DNA of 64,000 nt from RGIG5612 sp963599255 (GTDB taxonomy: Bacteria; Bacillota; Clostridia; Lachnospirales; Lachnospiraceae). The stretch is taken from NCBI GenBank assembly GCA_963599255.1, contig CAVBWS010000006.1, positions 5,944 through 69,943 on the forward strand, written 5' to 3'. Numbering within the stretch: the first letter of the stretch is position 1; every line of letters starts with the position of its first letter. Position numbers and translations under genes: made by a program. Of the stretch, positions 7,552 to 18,000 are shown in pieces. Under the pieces are notes generated by a model. The model was given only the letters and a program-made list of their open reading frames with translations. It did not search any database and had not been told where the DNA came from.

Positions 7552-9687
7552 ATGAGTAAAGAATTTAGATCATTTGAAATGCAGCTGGCAGGAAGAACAC
7601 TGCGTGCGGACATCGGACGTGTTGCTGCGCAGGCTAATGGAGCGGTACTTCTGCATTATGGAGATACAGTGGTACTTTCAACTGCTACAGCATCAGAAAA
7701 GCCGAGGGACGGAATTGATTTCTTCCCGTTGAGCGTAGATTTTGAAGAGAAAATGTATTCTGTCGGCAAGATACCGGGAGGATTTACCAGAAGAGAAGGT
7801 CGTCCGTCAGAAAATGCCATCTTAACAAGCCGCGTTATTGACAGACCTATGCGTCCTTTGTTCCCTAAGGATTACAGAAATGACGTGGTTTTGAATAACC
7901 TTGTTATGAGTGTTGACCCTGATTGTTCACCGGAACTGACAGCAATGCTGGGATCTGCACTTGCTACATGCATTTCAGATATTCCGTTTGACGGTCCGGT
8001 TGCCATGACTCAGATGGGTCTTGTGGACGGAGAATTAGTTTATAATCCGACAGAGGCACAGAAGCTGGCAACAGACCTTACACTTACAGTTGCGTCCACA
8101 CCGGAGAAGGTAATCATGATCGAAGCCGGAGCTAAGGAAGTTCCGGAGGATAAGATGATCGAGGCCATCTATAAGGCACATGAAATGAACTGTGAGGTTA
8201 ATAAATTCTTCGCACAGATCATTGCTGAGGTTGGCAAGGAAAAGCATGAATACGAGAGACATATTATCCCTGAAGAAGTAACAGCTGCAATTGTTGAACT
8301 CGTTCCTCAGGAGGAAATGGAAAAGGCAGTATTTGCTGATGAAAAGCAGATAAGGGATGCTAATATTTCTGCGATCAAGGATATGCTTAATGAGAAATTT
8401 GCAGAAGAACATGAAGATTACATCCCATACATTGATGAGGCTGTTTATGCTTATCAGAAGAAGACAGTTCGTAAGATGATCCTGAAGGATCATAAGCGTC
8501 CGGATGGCCGTGCTATTGATCAGATCAGACCGTTGTCAGCAGAGGTTGATATTCTTCCTAGAGCACATGGTTCAGGTATGTTCACAAGAGGACAGACACA
8601 GATCATGACAGCTACCACATTAGGACCTTTATCAGATGCTCAGAAGATAGACGGACTTGATGATAATATCGTAAGCAAGAGATATATGCATCAGTACAAC
8701 TTCCCTGGATATTCAGTTGGTGAGGCTAAGCCAAACAGATCACCGGGACGTAGAGAGATAGGACACGGTGCCCTGGCAGAGAGAGCACTGCTTCCTGTAA
8801 TCCCGTCAGAAACAGAATTCCCGTATGCACTCCGTCTTGTATCAGAAACATTTGAATCCAACGGATCCACAAGCCAGGCTTCAGTATGTGCTTCAACACT
8901 GTCACTGATGGCTGCAGGCGTTCCTATCAAGAGACCTGTTGCAGGTATCTCATGTGGTCTTGTTACAGGAGAGACAGATGATGATTATCTGATCCTTACA
9001 GATATCCAGGGACTCGAGGACTTCTTCGGAGACATGGATTTCAAGGTTGCAGGTACTGATATCGGTATTACAGCTATTCAGATGGATATTAAGATTCATG
9101 GTCTTACCAGAGAGATCGTAGAAGGTGCTATAGCAAGAGCTAAGCAGGCCAGAACATATATTCTCCATGAAGTAATGCTGCCGGTTATCTCAGAACCTCG
9201 TAAGGAACTGAGTGTATACGCTCCTAAGATCATCAGCATTCAGATCGATCCTGAGAAGATCGGTGAGGTTGTTGGTAAGCAGGGTAAGGTTATTAATGAG
9301 ATCATCGCCAGAACAGGCGTTAAGATTGATATTGATGACAGCGGAATGGTTTCAATCTGCGGCGTAGATAAGGCTAAGCTTGAAGAAGCTAAGGAAATGA
9401 TCAATACCATCGTTTCAGACTTCGAAGAGGGTAAGATCTACGAAGGCAAGGTAGTTTCGATCAAGGAATTCGGTGCGTTCCTGGAGTTTGCTCCGGGCAA
9501 GGAAGGCATGGTTCATATCTCTAAGATTGCTAAGGAGAGGATCAAATGCGTTGAGGACGTACTTACTCTTGGGGATGTGGTTAAGGCTAAATGCATGGGA
9601 CCGGATAAGATGGGCCGTGTAAGCTTCAGCATCAAGGATGCTAAGGATGACAGCGCGAACAAGAAATCCGCTGCAGAAGAAGCATGA
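7552..9687 (+). CDS. pnp: Polyribonucleotide nucleotidyltransferase (PNPase)
   Basis: A 711-residue 3'-to-5' phosphorolytic exoribonuclease that forms a trimer. Two RNase PH-like domains are seen: the first at about 1-230 (VLSTATASE, FFPLSVDFEEKMY, GGFTRREGRPSE) and the second at about 310-540 with the catalytic region KRYMHQYNFPGYSVGE and GRREIGHGALAERAL plus the metal ligand stretch GDMDFKVAGT. A KH domain (GEVVGKQGKVINEI) and an S1 domain (GKVVSIKEFGAFLEF, then EGMVHISKI) follow. GAAGGAG precedes the ATG by 7 bases. Length and domain order are normal. Confidence 0.98.
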   Translation: MSKEFRSFEMQLAGRTLRADIGRVAAQANGAVLLHYGDTVVLSTATASEKPRDGIDFFPLSVDFEEKMYSVGKIPGGFTRREGRPSENAILTSRVIDRPMRPLFPKDYRNDVVLNNLVMSVDPDCSPELTAMLGSALATCISDIPFDGPVAMTQMGLVDGELVYNPTEAQKLATDLTLTVASTPEKVIMIEAGAKEVPEDKMIEAIYKAHEMNCEVNKFFAQIIAEVGKEKHEYERHIIPEEVTAAIVELVPQEEMEKAVFADEKQIRDANISAIKDMLNEKFAEEHEDYIPYIDEAVYAYQKKTVRKMILKDHKRPDGRAIDQIRPLSAEVDILPRAHGSGMFTRGQTQIMTATTLGPLSDAQKIDGLDDNIVSKRYMHQYNFPGYSVGEAKPNRSPGRREIGHGALAERALLPVIPSETEFPYALRLVSETFESNGSTSQASVCASTLSLMAAGVPIKRPVAGISCGLVTGETDDDYLILTDIQGLEDFFGDMDFKVAGTDIGITAIQMDIKIHGLTREIVEGAIARAKQARTYILHEVMLPVISEPRKELSVYAPKIISIQIDPEKIGEVVGKQGKVINEIIARTGVKIDIDDSGMVSICGVDKAKLEEAKEMINTIVSDFEEGKIYEGKVVSIKEFGAFLEFAPGKEGMVHISKIAKERIKCVEDVLTLGDVVKAKCMGPDKMGRVSFSIKDAKDDSANKKSAAEEA

Positions 9688-9712
9688 TCATAAATAAATA
9701 ATATAATTGTTC

Positions 9713-9752
9713 GTGCCGAGACAGGGTGCATTCACTGTATCTGTCCCGGCAC
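9713..9752 (+). terminator. Terminator of rpsO-pnp
   Basis: GTGCCGAGACAG pairs with CTGTCCCGGCAC with one mismatch, with a further small inverted pair inside, followed by ATTATTTAATG. It is 26 bases after the pnp stop. Its U-run is weak. Confidence 0.6.
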
Positions 9753-9848
9753 ATTATTTAATGTGATCAATGTAATGCTTTTATAGTGATATATCATGGA
9801 GATAATATTGGATGTGTAAATGATATGTCGCCATATATTACGCAGGGG

Positions 9849-9908
9849 GCTGCAAGTTACTGCGAGAAAACAATCAGCGAAGGCGTTTTCGAGCAGTGAC
9901 CTTGTAGC
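9849..9908 (+). repeat. Intergenic palindromic repeat, family 1 copy A
   Basis: A hairpin at the meeting point of convergent pnp and the permease gene, ending inside the permease stop codon. Outer arms GCTGCAAGTTACTGC and GCAGTGACCTTGTAGC pair imperfectly; the 25-bp core at 9866-9890 reads GAAAACAATCAGCG, A, AGGCGTTTTC. The same core is at 51828-51852 (inverted) and 53389-53413. It may act as a bidirectional terminator here. Confidence 0.75.
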
Positions 9909-12685
9909 TAATCATTAGCCTTCATGGCTTCTACCATATCAGTCTTGTTAATAGGACGCTTCATAATAAGGTCCACCAGCAGCGTGAATATAACAGAAAT
10001 GCCGAGGGCTATAACATAGCTTAATGGCTTAATGTCACGTCCGAACATGATATGATTTACCTCAATCGTTTTTACAACAACACTATGAAGCCATATTCCC
10101 AGTATGAGCCCTGCAAGAGCTCCCAGGAAACTTAATATATTGGTCTCCCTGAAGATATAATTCTGAGTCTCTGACTTATAAAATCCCAGCACCCTAAGTG
10201 TTGCCAGTTCCTTTCTGCGTTCGCAGATATTTACATTTATCAGGTTATAAAGCACTACTATGCATAAGAGACCTGCGGCAATAATCAGTACATATATTAC
10301 ACCGTTTATGCTCTGAATGCTGTCGGAAAATGTATCCTTAAGGCTTGCCACCGAGCGGCCGTATAATATGTGAGAACTTGTCATGATCTGTGAGGTGGCA
10401 TCATTAGCCAGTTCAAGTGTTTTGTCTGAGTCTTCCTCGTCGCCAGCTGCCAATTTGCATAACAGACTGGTATATTCAGGCTCATTTGAGAAGCAATCAG
10501 AATATGTCTCAGGTGTTAAGTATGCAAATGAAGATACATAATTCTCTGTAATAGCAGAAACAACGACTGATGCCTGATGTCCGTCTGAATCTTCAAGCGT
10601 TACGCTGTCGCCGACATTTATTCCCATTTCTTCACACAGCTTCTCGGTCAGGACGATACTGCCGTTTGAAAGGCTTAGGCTTGTGTGGCCGTTTCGTGTT
10701 CGGAGCGTTGTAAAATCCGTGAATGTTTCGGTATCCTTGGGAACAAAGATATTGAGCTCCTGTTTTTCTTTTCCGAAGTAGACCTTACCGGTTTCCTGTG
10801 AGACTGACATATATTCACTTATAAGGTCTGTGTCATTCAGGGTTTTGCTGAGAGAGGCATCATCATTTAAAGCATCTTCGTCGTCCATAACAAATATCAG
10901 GTCGTATTTATCAATCTCACCATATTGCTTGTCTACGATATCATTTACAGAATCCTTAATGCCAAAACCTGTAAGAAGCAGGGCAGAACAGCCTGCAACG
11001 CCTATAATAGTCATTATGAAACGCTTCTTATAACGAAACAGATTACGGGCGGTTACCTTGTGTGTAAATGACATCCTGCGCCATATGAAGCGTATATGCT
11101 CGAGCCATATACGCTTGCCGGGAGCAGGAGATTTCGGGAGCATTAATATTGCAGGCATAGAACGAAATTCACTCCAGCTTGACCAGAGGGTTGCAAGAAG
11201 TATACTTACAATGGTAACTGGTGCAACCCATGCTACGATATCCCAGCGAATAGGCGTAGAGATGGCAGGCAGTGTATACATCATGGAGTATGCTGAGTTG
11301 ATGGCATAAGGAAAGATCCTGAATCCTACACCAAACCCCAGTATACATCCCAGTACAGAGGCACTGATACTAAATAACATGTATTCAAAAATTATCTGCC
11401 TGTTTGAATATCCGAGAGCCTTGAGAGTACCGATCTGAAGCCTTTTTTCTTCTATCAGACGGGACATGGTAGTAAGGGCCACGAGAAGGGCTACAACAAA
11501 GAAAAATACAGGAAATATTTTGGCCAGAGCGGATACTTTACCCACGTTGCTGGAATAACTGTTATATCCAGTCAGATCATCCCTGGTTCTTATCATCCAT
11601 GAGGCATCATCAATGCTGTCAAGGTAGTCATTGGCATCATTCAACTGATCTTTGAGCCTTGCTGTAAGATCTGCTGCGCTTTCATAATCTGAAGGAGATT
11701 TCAGGTTGATCTCTTTATTAAGCTTAGAAACCAGCGTACTGCCGACATCTGAGAGAATATCAGAGACCTCCTTAGTCTTATTTTTATTTGACTCAAGATC
11801 ATCTGCCTGAGCATTTTGAATGTCAGCAATTGAACCTACAGTATCAATAAGCTGATTTAATTCATCGATAGTATCCTTCGCAGATGCTTTCAGATCATCG
11901 GCTCTCAGTGATATTCTCTTCTCAGATATGGATTTTATATCATCACTTACATCAGAGATCAGGTCATTATATTTATCTTCAAATGTATTTAATTCCAGTG
12001 CACCTCGGACTGTTATAAAAATATCTGTGTAGAAATCGCATGTGAAGGCAGATCTTCTTGTATAAACATTAAGATTGATGGTTCCGGAACCGATATTAGA
12101 TGAATCGCCTTCAATAGATATGCATAAAGGACTTTGGCATATTCCCACAACTGTAAGTGTTGTATCAGACATATAACCTTCCAGTGTGTCATAATTCGTA
12201 TTGGTTTCAGAGAGGGTAAGAGTATCGCCTACAGCAACGCTTTCTCCTGAGTATTTGCCGAAGACGGATTCGATTATACACTCGGAATCATTTTCAGGGA
12301 GCCGGCCTTCAATGAGATTAAGCTGGTTGATCTGAGTATTGGAGGTATCGTCAAGAATGCCATATACCCTTGAAGTAAAGTCGGATCCGTTGGCTTGATT
12401 TAGTACCATGTCAAATACAACTGCGCCCTGAATCTGGTCAGTACTTTCCAGTGATTTTATTGACTCTAAATCATCATCGGTAAGGCCTATGGTCGATTTT
12501 ACGTCTATATCATAGAGATTATAATTATCAATATATTCATCCGCAGTATCGTACATATCGGGTGAGGCTGCCGCAAGTCCCGACATAAAACCGGCACCCA
12601 GTGTAACAATAAACAGTATTGATATAAATCTGTTGAGGCTGCTTTTTATGCCTCTTGTAATATTTTTTATTCTTGCGATCTTCAT
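9908..12685 (-). CDS. ABC transporter permease, FtsX/MacB-like with two FtsX domains
   Basis: A 925-residue membrane protein. A first membrane segment near residues 20-40 is followed by a large extracellular region with coiled-coil potential (about 270-340, LNQLIDTVGSIADIQ and following). Then comes an FtsX domain with three membrane segments (EEKRLQIGTLKALGYSNRQI), a second short soluble region, and a C-terminal FtsX domain (ERRKELATLRVLGFYKSET). Such large permeases work with one ATPase in lipoprotein export, peptide resistance or envelope signalling; the substrate is unknown. The start at 12685 is chosen because AGGAG lies just upstream and the conserved KIARIKNITRGIKSS begins there; longer in-frame starts would overlap the ATPase gene. 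Confidence 0.88.
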   Translation of the reverse strand: MKIARIKNITRGIKSSLNRFISILFIVTLGAGFMSGLAAASPDMYDTADEYIDNYNLYDIDVKSTIGLTDDDLESIKSLESTDQIQGAVVFDMVLNQANGSDFTSRVYGILDDTSNTQINQLNLIEGRLPENDSECIIESVFGKYSGESVAVGDTLTLSETNTNYDTLEGYMSDTTLTVVGICQSPLCISIEGDSSNIGSGTINLNVYTRRSAFTCDFYTDIFITVRGALELNTFEDKYNDLISDVSDDIKSISEKRISLRADDLKASAKDTIDELNQLIDTVGSIADIQNAQADDLESNKNKTKEVSDILSDVGSTLVSKLNKEINLKSPSDYESAADLTARLKDQLNDANDYLDSIDDASWMIRTRDDLTGYNSYSSNVGKVSALAKIFPVFFFVVALLVALTTMSRLIEEKRLQIGTLKALGYSNRQIIFEYMLFSISASVLGCILGFGVGFRIFPYAINSAYSMMYTLPAISTPIRWDIVAWVAPVTIVSILLATLWSSWSEFRSMPAILMLPKSPAPGKRIWLEHIRFIWRRMSFTHKVTARNLFRYKKRFIMTIIGVAGCSALLLTGFGIKDSVNDIVDKQYGEIDKYDLIFVMDDEDALNDDASLSKTLNDTDLISEYMSVSQETGKVYFGKEKQELNIFVPKDTETFTDFTTLRTRNGHTSLSLSNGSIVLTEKLCEEMGINVGDSVTLEDSDGHQASVVVSAITENYVSSFAYLTPETYSDCFSNEPEYTSLLCKLAAGDEEDSDKTLELANDATSQIMTSSHILYGRSVASLKDTFSDSIQSINGVIYVLIIAAGLLCIVVLYNLINVNICERRKELATLRVLGFYKSETQNYIFRETNILSFLGALAGLILGIWLHSVVVKTIEVNHIMFGRDIKPLSYVIALGISVIFTLLVDLIMKRPINKTDMVEAMKAND

Positions 12686-12701
12686 ATGATCTCCTGTTGT
12701 T

Positions 12702-13403
12702 TTACCATTCGATTTCATCCACCGGCATAGGTGAAGCATTAACTTCGTTAGATATAGCCTTGCCGCTTCTGACCCTTATAACTCTGTTGGCAATCTGGGT
12801 AAGAGCGCTGTTATGAGTAATTATTACAACCGTCTTGCCCGTACTCTTACAGATATCCTGAAGCAGCTTTAAAACTGCCTTACCAGTATTATAGTCAAGA
12901 GCGCCCGTAGGCTCGTCACACAGGATCATCTTAGGGTTTTTAGCAATGGCGCGGGCAATAGAAACACGCTGCTGTTCTCCTCCGGATAATTGACCCGGGA
13001 AGTTATTAAGCCTTTCCGACAGGCCCACATCCTCCAAAACGGCGGCGGCATCCAGGCTGTCCTTACATATTTCAGCCGCCAGCTCCACATTCTCCAGCGC
13101 GGTGAGATTTTGGATCAGATTATAAAACTGAAAAACGAATCCTACGTCATTTCGCCTGAATTCAGTCAGCTGTCTGGAATTAAGTTTGGTAATATCACGG
13201 CCGTCAAGTGTTACGAGACCGGAAGTAGCGGTATCCATTCCGCCGAGAATGTTAAGAAGAGTGGTTTTACCAGCACCGGAGTGACCGACTATAACGCACA
13301 ATTCGCCCTGCTCGATTGTAAAACTCATGCCATCCAACGCATGGATCTCATTAGAACCTGACTTGTAGATTTTATAAACATCTTTAAATTCAATATATGA
13401 CAT
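12702..13403 (-). CDS. ABC transporter ATP-binding protein (LolD/MacB type)
   Basis: A 233-residue ATPase that energises the permease encoded 16 bases downstream. Walker A GHSGAGKTT (about 38-46), Q-loop FVFQFYNL, signature LSGGEQQR, Walker B MILCDEPTGALD and H-loop VVIITHNS are intact. This is the subfamily that pairs with FtsX-type permeases and works by mechanotransmission rather than classic substrate translocation. AAGGAG precedes the ATG. The lipase gene ends only 15 bases upstream of it on the same strand side, so lipase, ATPase and permease may share a transcript. Confidence 0.93.
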   Translation of the reverse strand: MSYIEFKDVYKIYKSGSNEIHALDGMSFTIEQGELCVIVGHSGAGKTTLLNILGGMDTATSGLVTLDGRDITKLNSRQLTEFRRNDVGFVFQFYNLIQNLTALENVELAAEICKDSLDAAAVLEDVGLSERLNNFPGQLSGGEQQRVSIARAIAKNPKMILCDEPTGALDYNTGKAVLKLLQDICKSTGKTVVIITHNSALTQIANRVIRVRSGKAISNEVNASPMPVDEIEW

Positions 13404-13418
13404 ATATAATGCTCCTTA

Positions 13419-14675
13419 TTAGTTAATTGCCCAGGATTTTATTAATTCAATATATGTTGTCGGCAGGTGCTGAAGCAGGATGGATCTGCCGAGTTCAAAA
13501 TCGTTATCACTTATCTCCGTATATATCTCGTACAGCGGATAAAAATCGCTGTCTTCAGAAAGTGCAGAATCGGAGATGGTCAATCCGGACAGATCAATAT
13601 CCTGTGAGGACGGATCTGCTGCCTCGATGTTATCATCACCTGATTCGGTGCCAGAAGAAGACAGCAGGCTGCTGATCTCTTCTTCCGTATATTTGTCCAA
13701 AATGCTTATTAGTTTATCTGAGATCATCAGCATAAGCTCATAGGATGTAAGTCCGTTTTCATCAAGGCCGGAGGATGTAAGGGAATGTCTGTCGCAGTAA
13801 TAGGAAGTTACAGAAGGGGCCAGCGCACTGAGAATATCTGTGTAGCGCTGAACATCTTCGTATAAGTCTTCATTATCCACAGAGAGGGTGATGTCGGTTC
13901 CGGCTCTTACATAATCCCAGTCAGGCAGCGGAACCATAGGAACGATATCGCATGGGTTTATGAAATTGAAAATATTATTATATTCATCTTCTAATGTGCC
14001 GGTTCTTACGGTAGCTGCCGCAGCGTAAGTATACACATACACATTATTGCTACCGCAATATTCATCAACCAGAACTCCCAGCAGATTGGCACAGGAGCCG
14101 CCGCGGCTGTGGCCGCATATGATGATCCTTGCATCAGGATATGCATCAATATATTCCTTTAATGTGAGAAAGATATCTTCAGCACTGAATAAAAATCCGT
14201 CTGCAAATGCCGAATCATCGTTGTGCGAGGCACTTGTATTAAAGTTGGAATACCACTCACCGCCGTTAGTTCCGCGAATGGATACAACCAAGGCTTCAAC
14301 CGGACTCATGTCGCATGCAGCTGTGCCGTGCCCGATTGTATATGCGCAGGTATCGGCAGGGTCGGAGGAGTCTTTGTCAAAATTGTTCTGAGCCAGGATC
14401 TCCAGCGAGGAGGAACCAAACAGAATATCAGTATTCTCCTTACTATTTCCGGAGCTGAGAGCCAGCAGCTGAAGCGCCAGAGTGGAGGATGCCTGGGTTG
14501 AATCCGACGGAAGCATCAGAGTGCCTACCTGGTAGTCACTGACATTGGCTGCATAACCGGCTGAACCTGAATTTTCATCTGCTTCAGAGGCAAAAGATGT
14601 GAAACAGGCAGATGCCGAAATAATAACGCTCAGCGCAGATATGATTATCGATTTATATAATTTTTTAGTATTCAT
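13419..14675 (-). CDS. Secreted lipase, class 3 (GHSRGG) family
   Basis: A 418-residue predicted secreted alpha/beta hydrolase. Starting at 14675 gives a typical signal peptide: MNTKKLYKS, a hydrophobic stretch, and a likely cut after CFTSFASE near residue 28-30. The catalytic Ser is in IIICGHSRGGS (lipase class 3 pattern GHSxGG), about residue 192; the oxyanion region AFLVVSIRGT-like sequence is seen as VVSIRGTNGGEW, and ITLSVDNED and a later RHSLTS could supply the acid and base. The C-terminal part is Ser/Asp-rich. No clear ribosome site is seen at 14675; longer in-frame starts at 14696 or 14789 would bury the signal peptide, so I prefer the shorter form. Confidence 0.72.
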   Translation of the reverse strand: MNTKKLYKSIIISALSVIISASACFTSFASEADENSGSAGYAANVSDYQVGTLMLPSDSTQASSTLALQLLALSSGNSKENTDILFGSSSLEILAQNNFDKDSSDPADTCAYTIGHGTAACDMSPVEALVVSIRGTNGGEWYSNFNTSASHNDDSAFADGFLFSAEDIFLTLKEYIDAYPDARIIICGHSRGGSCANLLGVLVDEYCGSNNVYVYTYAAAATVRTGTLEDEYNNIFNFINPCDIVPMVPLPDWDYVRAGTDITLSVDNEDLYEDVQRYTDILSALAPSVTSYYCDRHSLTSSGLDENGLTSYELMLMISDKLISILDKYTEEEISSLLSSSGTESGDDNIEAADPSSQDIDLSGLTISDSALSEDSDFYPLYEIYTEISDNDFELGRSILLQHLPTTYIELIKSWAIN

Positions 14676-14722
14676 GTAAATAATTATGAGACACATATGG
14701 TGTCTGCGGTGCAGGTCAGATC

Positions 14723-14763
14723 GCGAGAGCAGGAAGTGTGCAGCGAACCCTAGTTTAACAGTG
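14723..14763 (+). repeat. Intergenic repeat module shared with 55605-55644
   Basis: About 40 bases beginning GCGAGAGCAGGAAGTG and continuing through CAGCGAACCCTAG to AACAGTG match, with scattered substitutions, GCAAGAGCACGAAGTG to GCAGTG at 55605-55644. Both copies lie in spacers between divergently transcribed genes. The 350-base spacer 14676-15025 also holds a small hairpin TGCTATC/GATAGCA at about 14767-14787. Confidence 0.6.
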
Positions 14764-14852
14764 AATGTGCTATCAAGGCATGATAGCAACTGCTTGATGC
14801 CTTCGCGATAACAATTTAGTTAACTATAACATTAAATTCCAAAATGGCAAGC

Positions 14853-14980
14853 TTGACAGCGAAGGCATTTGTAAAGTATGTAATGGCATAAACCGCATAT
14901 TAAGCAGACGGAAATATAAAACTGAAAAGCCGAAAGTTGCCCCGCTGACAGTTGAAGATAGACAAAAAAAATAGTAAACT
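14853..14980 (+). promoter_or_regulatory. Candidate promoters upstream of ftsK
   Basis: Two weak candidates in the ftsK upstream region: TTGACA (14853-14858) with TATGTA after 18 bases, and TTGAAG (14952-14957) with TAAACT at 14975-14980 after 17 bases. Neither is strong; experimental start mapping would be needed to choose. Confidence 0.3.
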
Positions 14981-15025
14981 AATATTTCTAGCAAGGATAT
15001 AAACGAACTGTTGTGGAGGGCACAT

Positions 15026-18000
15026 TTGGCGTCAGGAAAATCAACTTCAAAATCAAATACTACAACAAAATATAACAAAAAACAGATTGATAAAAGTCGT
15101 AACAAGAAACAGGCTGCATCAGCTAAAGCCTCATCGAAGACTTCGAAAATGGCTGCAGAAAAGCAGTCAGAAATTAAGAGCAGAAGAGGACTCAGCCTTA
15201 CGGCGGCTATTATTCTGGGTTTGTTTTTTGCGCTTATTTTTGAGCTGTGTAATTTTGATGTATTTGGCAAAGTGGGCAGCTGGATAAAGTATGCTGAATT
15301 CGGATTATTCGGGGCAATGGCGTACGTTTTCCCGGTAGGACTTTTGATGCTCTTTATAGTATCTTCATTCGAAAGCGGCAGGTTCAGATATATATTTTCG
15401 GGTGTAGTACTATTCTTGTTTTTGTGTGCATTTACACATCTGGTGTCATCACTATCCCTTAATAATAAGGATGTACTGTCATATTTTAGCACCTGCGCTA
15501 AGGGACATAACGGCGGAGGCATAATAGGCGGTGCCATTGCGCTTCTATTGTATATGCTCCTTTCTGAGACGGGTGCGATCATTATCTCCGTCCTCGTGAT
15601 GATGGTGTGTATATTCTTCATAGCGGAAGACTTTATTTTAGATATTATTTCAGGCATCCTTTATACAGATGAGGATGACAATGAAGATATTGACGAGGAA
15701 GAGGAAGACAGCAGATCAAGAAAAAAGACGAAGTCTCGCTATGATGATGAATATTATGAGAACAGCCGAAGACAAAGGAAGGGTAACAGATCTTCGTATC
15801 CGGAACAGGAAGAAGGCCGCAGAAAAACGACCAGCAGAAAGAATCAAGATAAAGAAGAATACTATTATGATGACAGAGATCATTATGCTCATCGCGGCGT
15901 TTATAACGAATATGGTGAGAGGATAGAGGATCCGAGTGACGGCACTGTAATACGGATCGTAAGAACTAAAAACAGAAGAGGAAGGGTAAAATCCACTGAA
16001 CTTATAAGGACAACAAGAAAGGCTGCACCTACAAGAGATGGTGCAGATATGGTAAGGGCAGGCAAAAAGAAAAGGGGCATCAGCAGTAATACCTCCCTGC
16101 TTCCGATACCTGAGAACGAAGACGAAGTAAGGCAGATAAGAAGAAACAGTGCTTCAGGGAGGAAGACATCTGCAGGCAGGCAGATGCCCCTTCCTACATT
16201 CATTGATGAACAACCCGTACGGTCTGACAGTTTTACAGATACTGATGGCCCGTTAAGGGTTCTGAGGCAGATGGAGATCAAGGATATGATGGATCTTAAT
16301 GACAAGAATAGTTATTTAGGTCCGGAGGATACCTTATCAGAGCCTAAAGCCAGAAAAAAAGACGAGTCAGAAGAATTCAACAACAAGGAAGCCCGAGTTA
16401 CATCTGTAAGAGAAGCAGCCGTAAACAGAAGGATCAGAGACGCCAAACCTGTTAAGGAAAGCAAGAAAGAGATTGAGGCCAGACGAGCCGCGAAAGCACA
16501 GGCTGATGCATATGACAACGCATCCTCTGAAGATACAGGCAGCAGAAATTGGGATTCTCGCGGTGAGAAAATAAAAAGTGATGTATCTCAGAAGGGAAAT
16601 GTCAAGTCCGCAAGTGAGCCGGCATATTTTGCGCCTCCGATAGAGCTTCTGTCAAGGCCTAAGAGAGGCAGCAGGACATCGGATGAAGAACTGGCACAGA
16701 TCGCTGTAAAGCTGAAGGACACTCTGGAATATTTCGGTGTTCGTGTAGAGGTGGTAAATATTCAGGCGGGACCTTCGGTAACGAGATTCGAGCTTCAGCC
16801 TGAGTTAGGAACCAGAGTAAATAAGATCACTTCGCTGGCAGATGATCTGAAGCTCAATCTGGGTGTAACCGAGATAAGGATAGAAGCCCCTATTCCGGGA
16901 CGTCAGGCAGTGGGTATAGAGATCCCTAATAAGATCCGACAGACAGTCTATATGAGAGAACTGTTAGAATCGCCGGAACTCATAAATCATAAATCGAAGA
17001 TCGCATTTGCTGCGGGCAAGGATATCTCAGGCAATGTGGTTGTTGCAGATATCGCTAAGATGCCTCACCTTCTTGTGGCAGGTACAACCGGATCAGGCAA
17101 ATCCGTATTTTTGAATACGATCCTTATGACGATCCTCTACAGAGCTAAGCCTTCAGAGGTAGGACTTATCATAGTTGACCCTAAGAAGGTTGAATTCGGA
17201 ATTTATCAGGGCATACCGCACCTGATGAAGGATGTAGTTACAGATCCGGGACAGGCCGTAAGCACCCTCAGATGGGCTGTCAATGAGATGACCAACAGAT
17301 ATCAGCGTATGCAGATGTCGGCGGTAAGAGATTTTAAGTCATATAATGAAAAGGTAGAGAAGGGAACCGTCAGCAAGAGTGAGGAAAATCCTCGCAAGAT
17401 GAACCAGATCGTAATCATCATTGATGAGCTGGCAGATCTTATGATGGTGGCCAAGAAGGAAGCAGAGTCATTGATATGCCGTCTGGCTCAGCTGGCCAGA
17501 GCTGCGGGAATACACCTGGTTATAGCTACTCAGAGGCCATCTGTGGACGTTGTAACCGGCCTTATTAAGGCCAATATCCCGGGAAGAGTTGCGCTTCTGG
17601 TATCATCTCAGATAGACTCCAGAACCATCATTGATATGCCGGGTGCTGAGAAGCTCCTGGGTAACGGAGATATGCTGTTCTATCCGACAGGATATGTAAA
17701 ACCACTCAGAGTGCAGGGAGCATTTGTGTCAGACGATGAGATTCAGGAAACGGTTGATTTCTTAATAGACAATAATCATCATAATTATTTTGAGACAGAG
17801 TCTAAGGAGATAGAGAAGTTTCAGAGCTCTCAGGAAGATGAGAACGCATCGTCAGATGAATCGGCAAATGAAGGCGCAAGCAAATATGATGACTGTTTCT
17901 ACGAGGCGGGCAGAATGTGCATAGAGATGGGTAAGGCCTCCTCATCTATGCTTCAGAGAAGATTTAATCTGGGATTTAACCGCGCAGCCAGAATAATTGA

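Noticed and set aside
14824..15657. 277-residue minus-strand open frame
   Set aside because: It lies antisense to the ftsK membrane domain and upstream region, has low-complexity composition and no family features; ftsK is clearly real.
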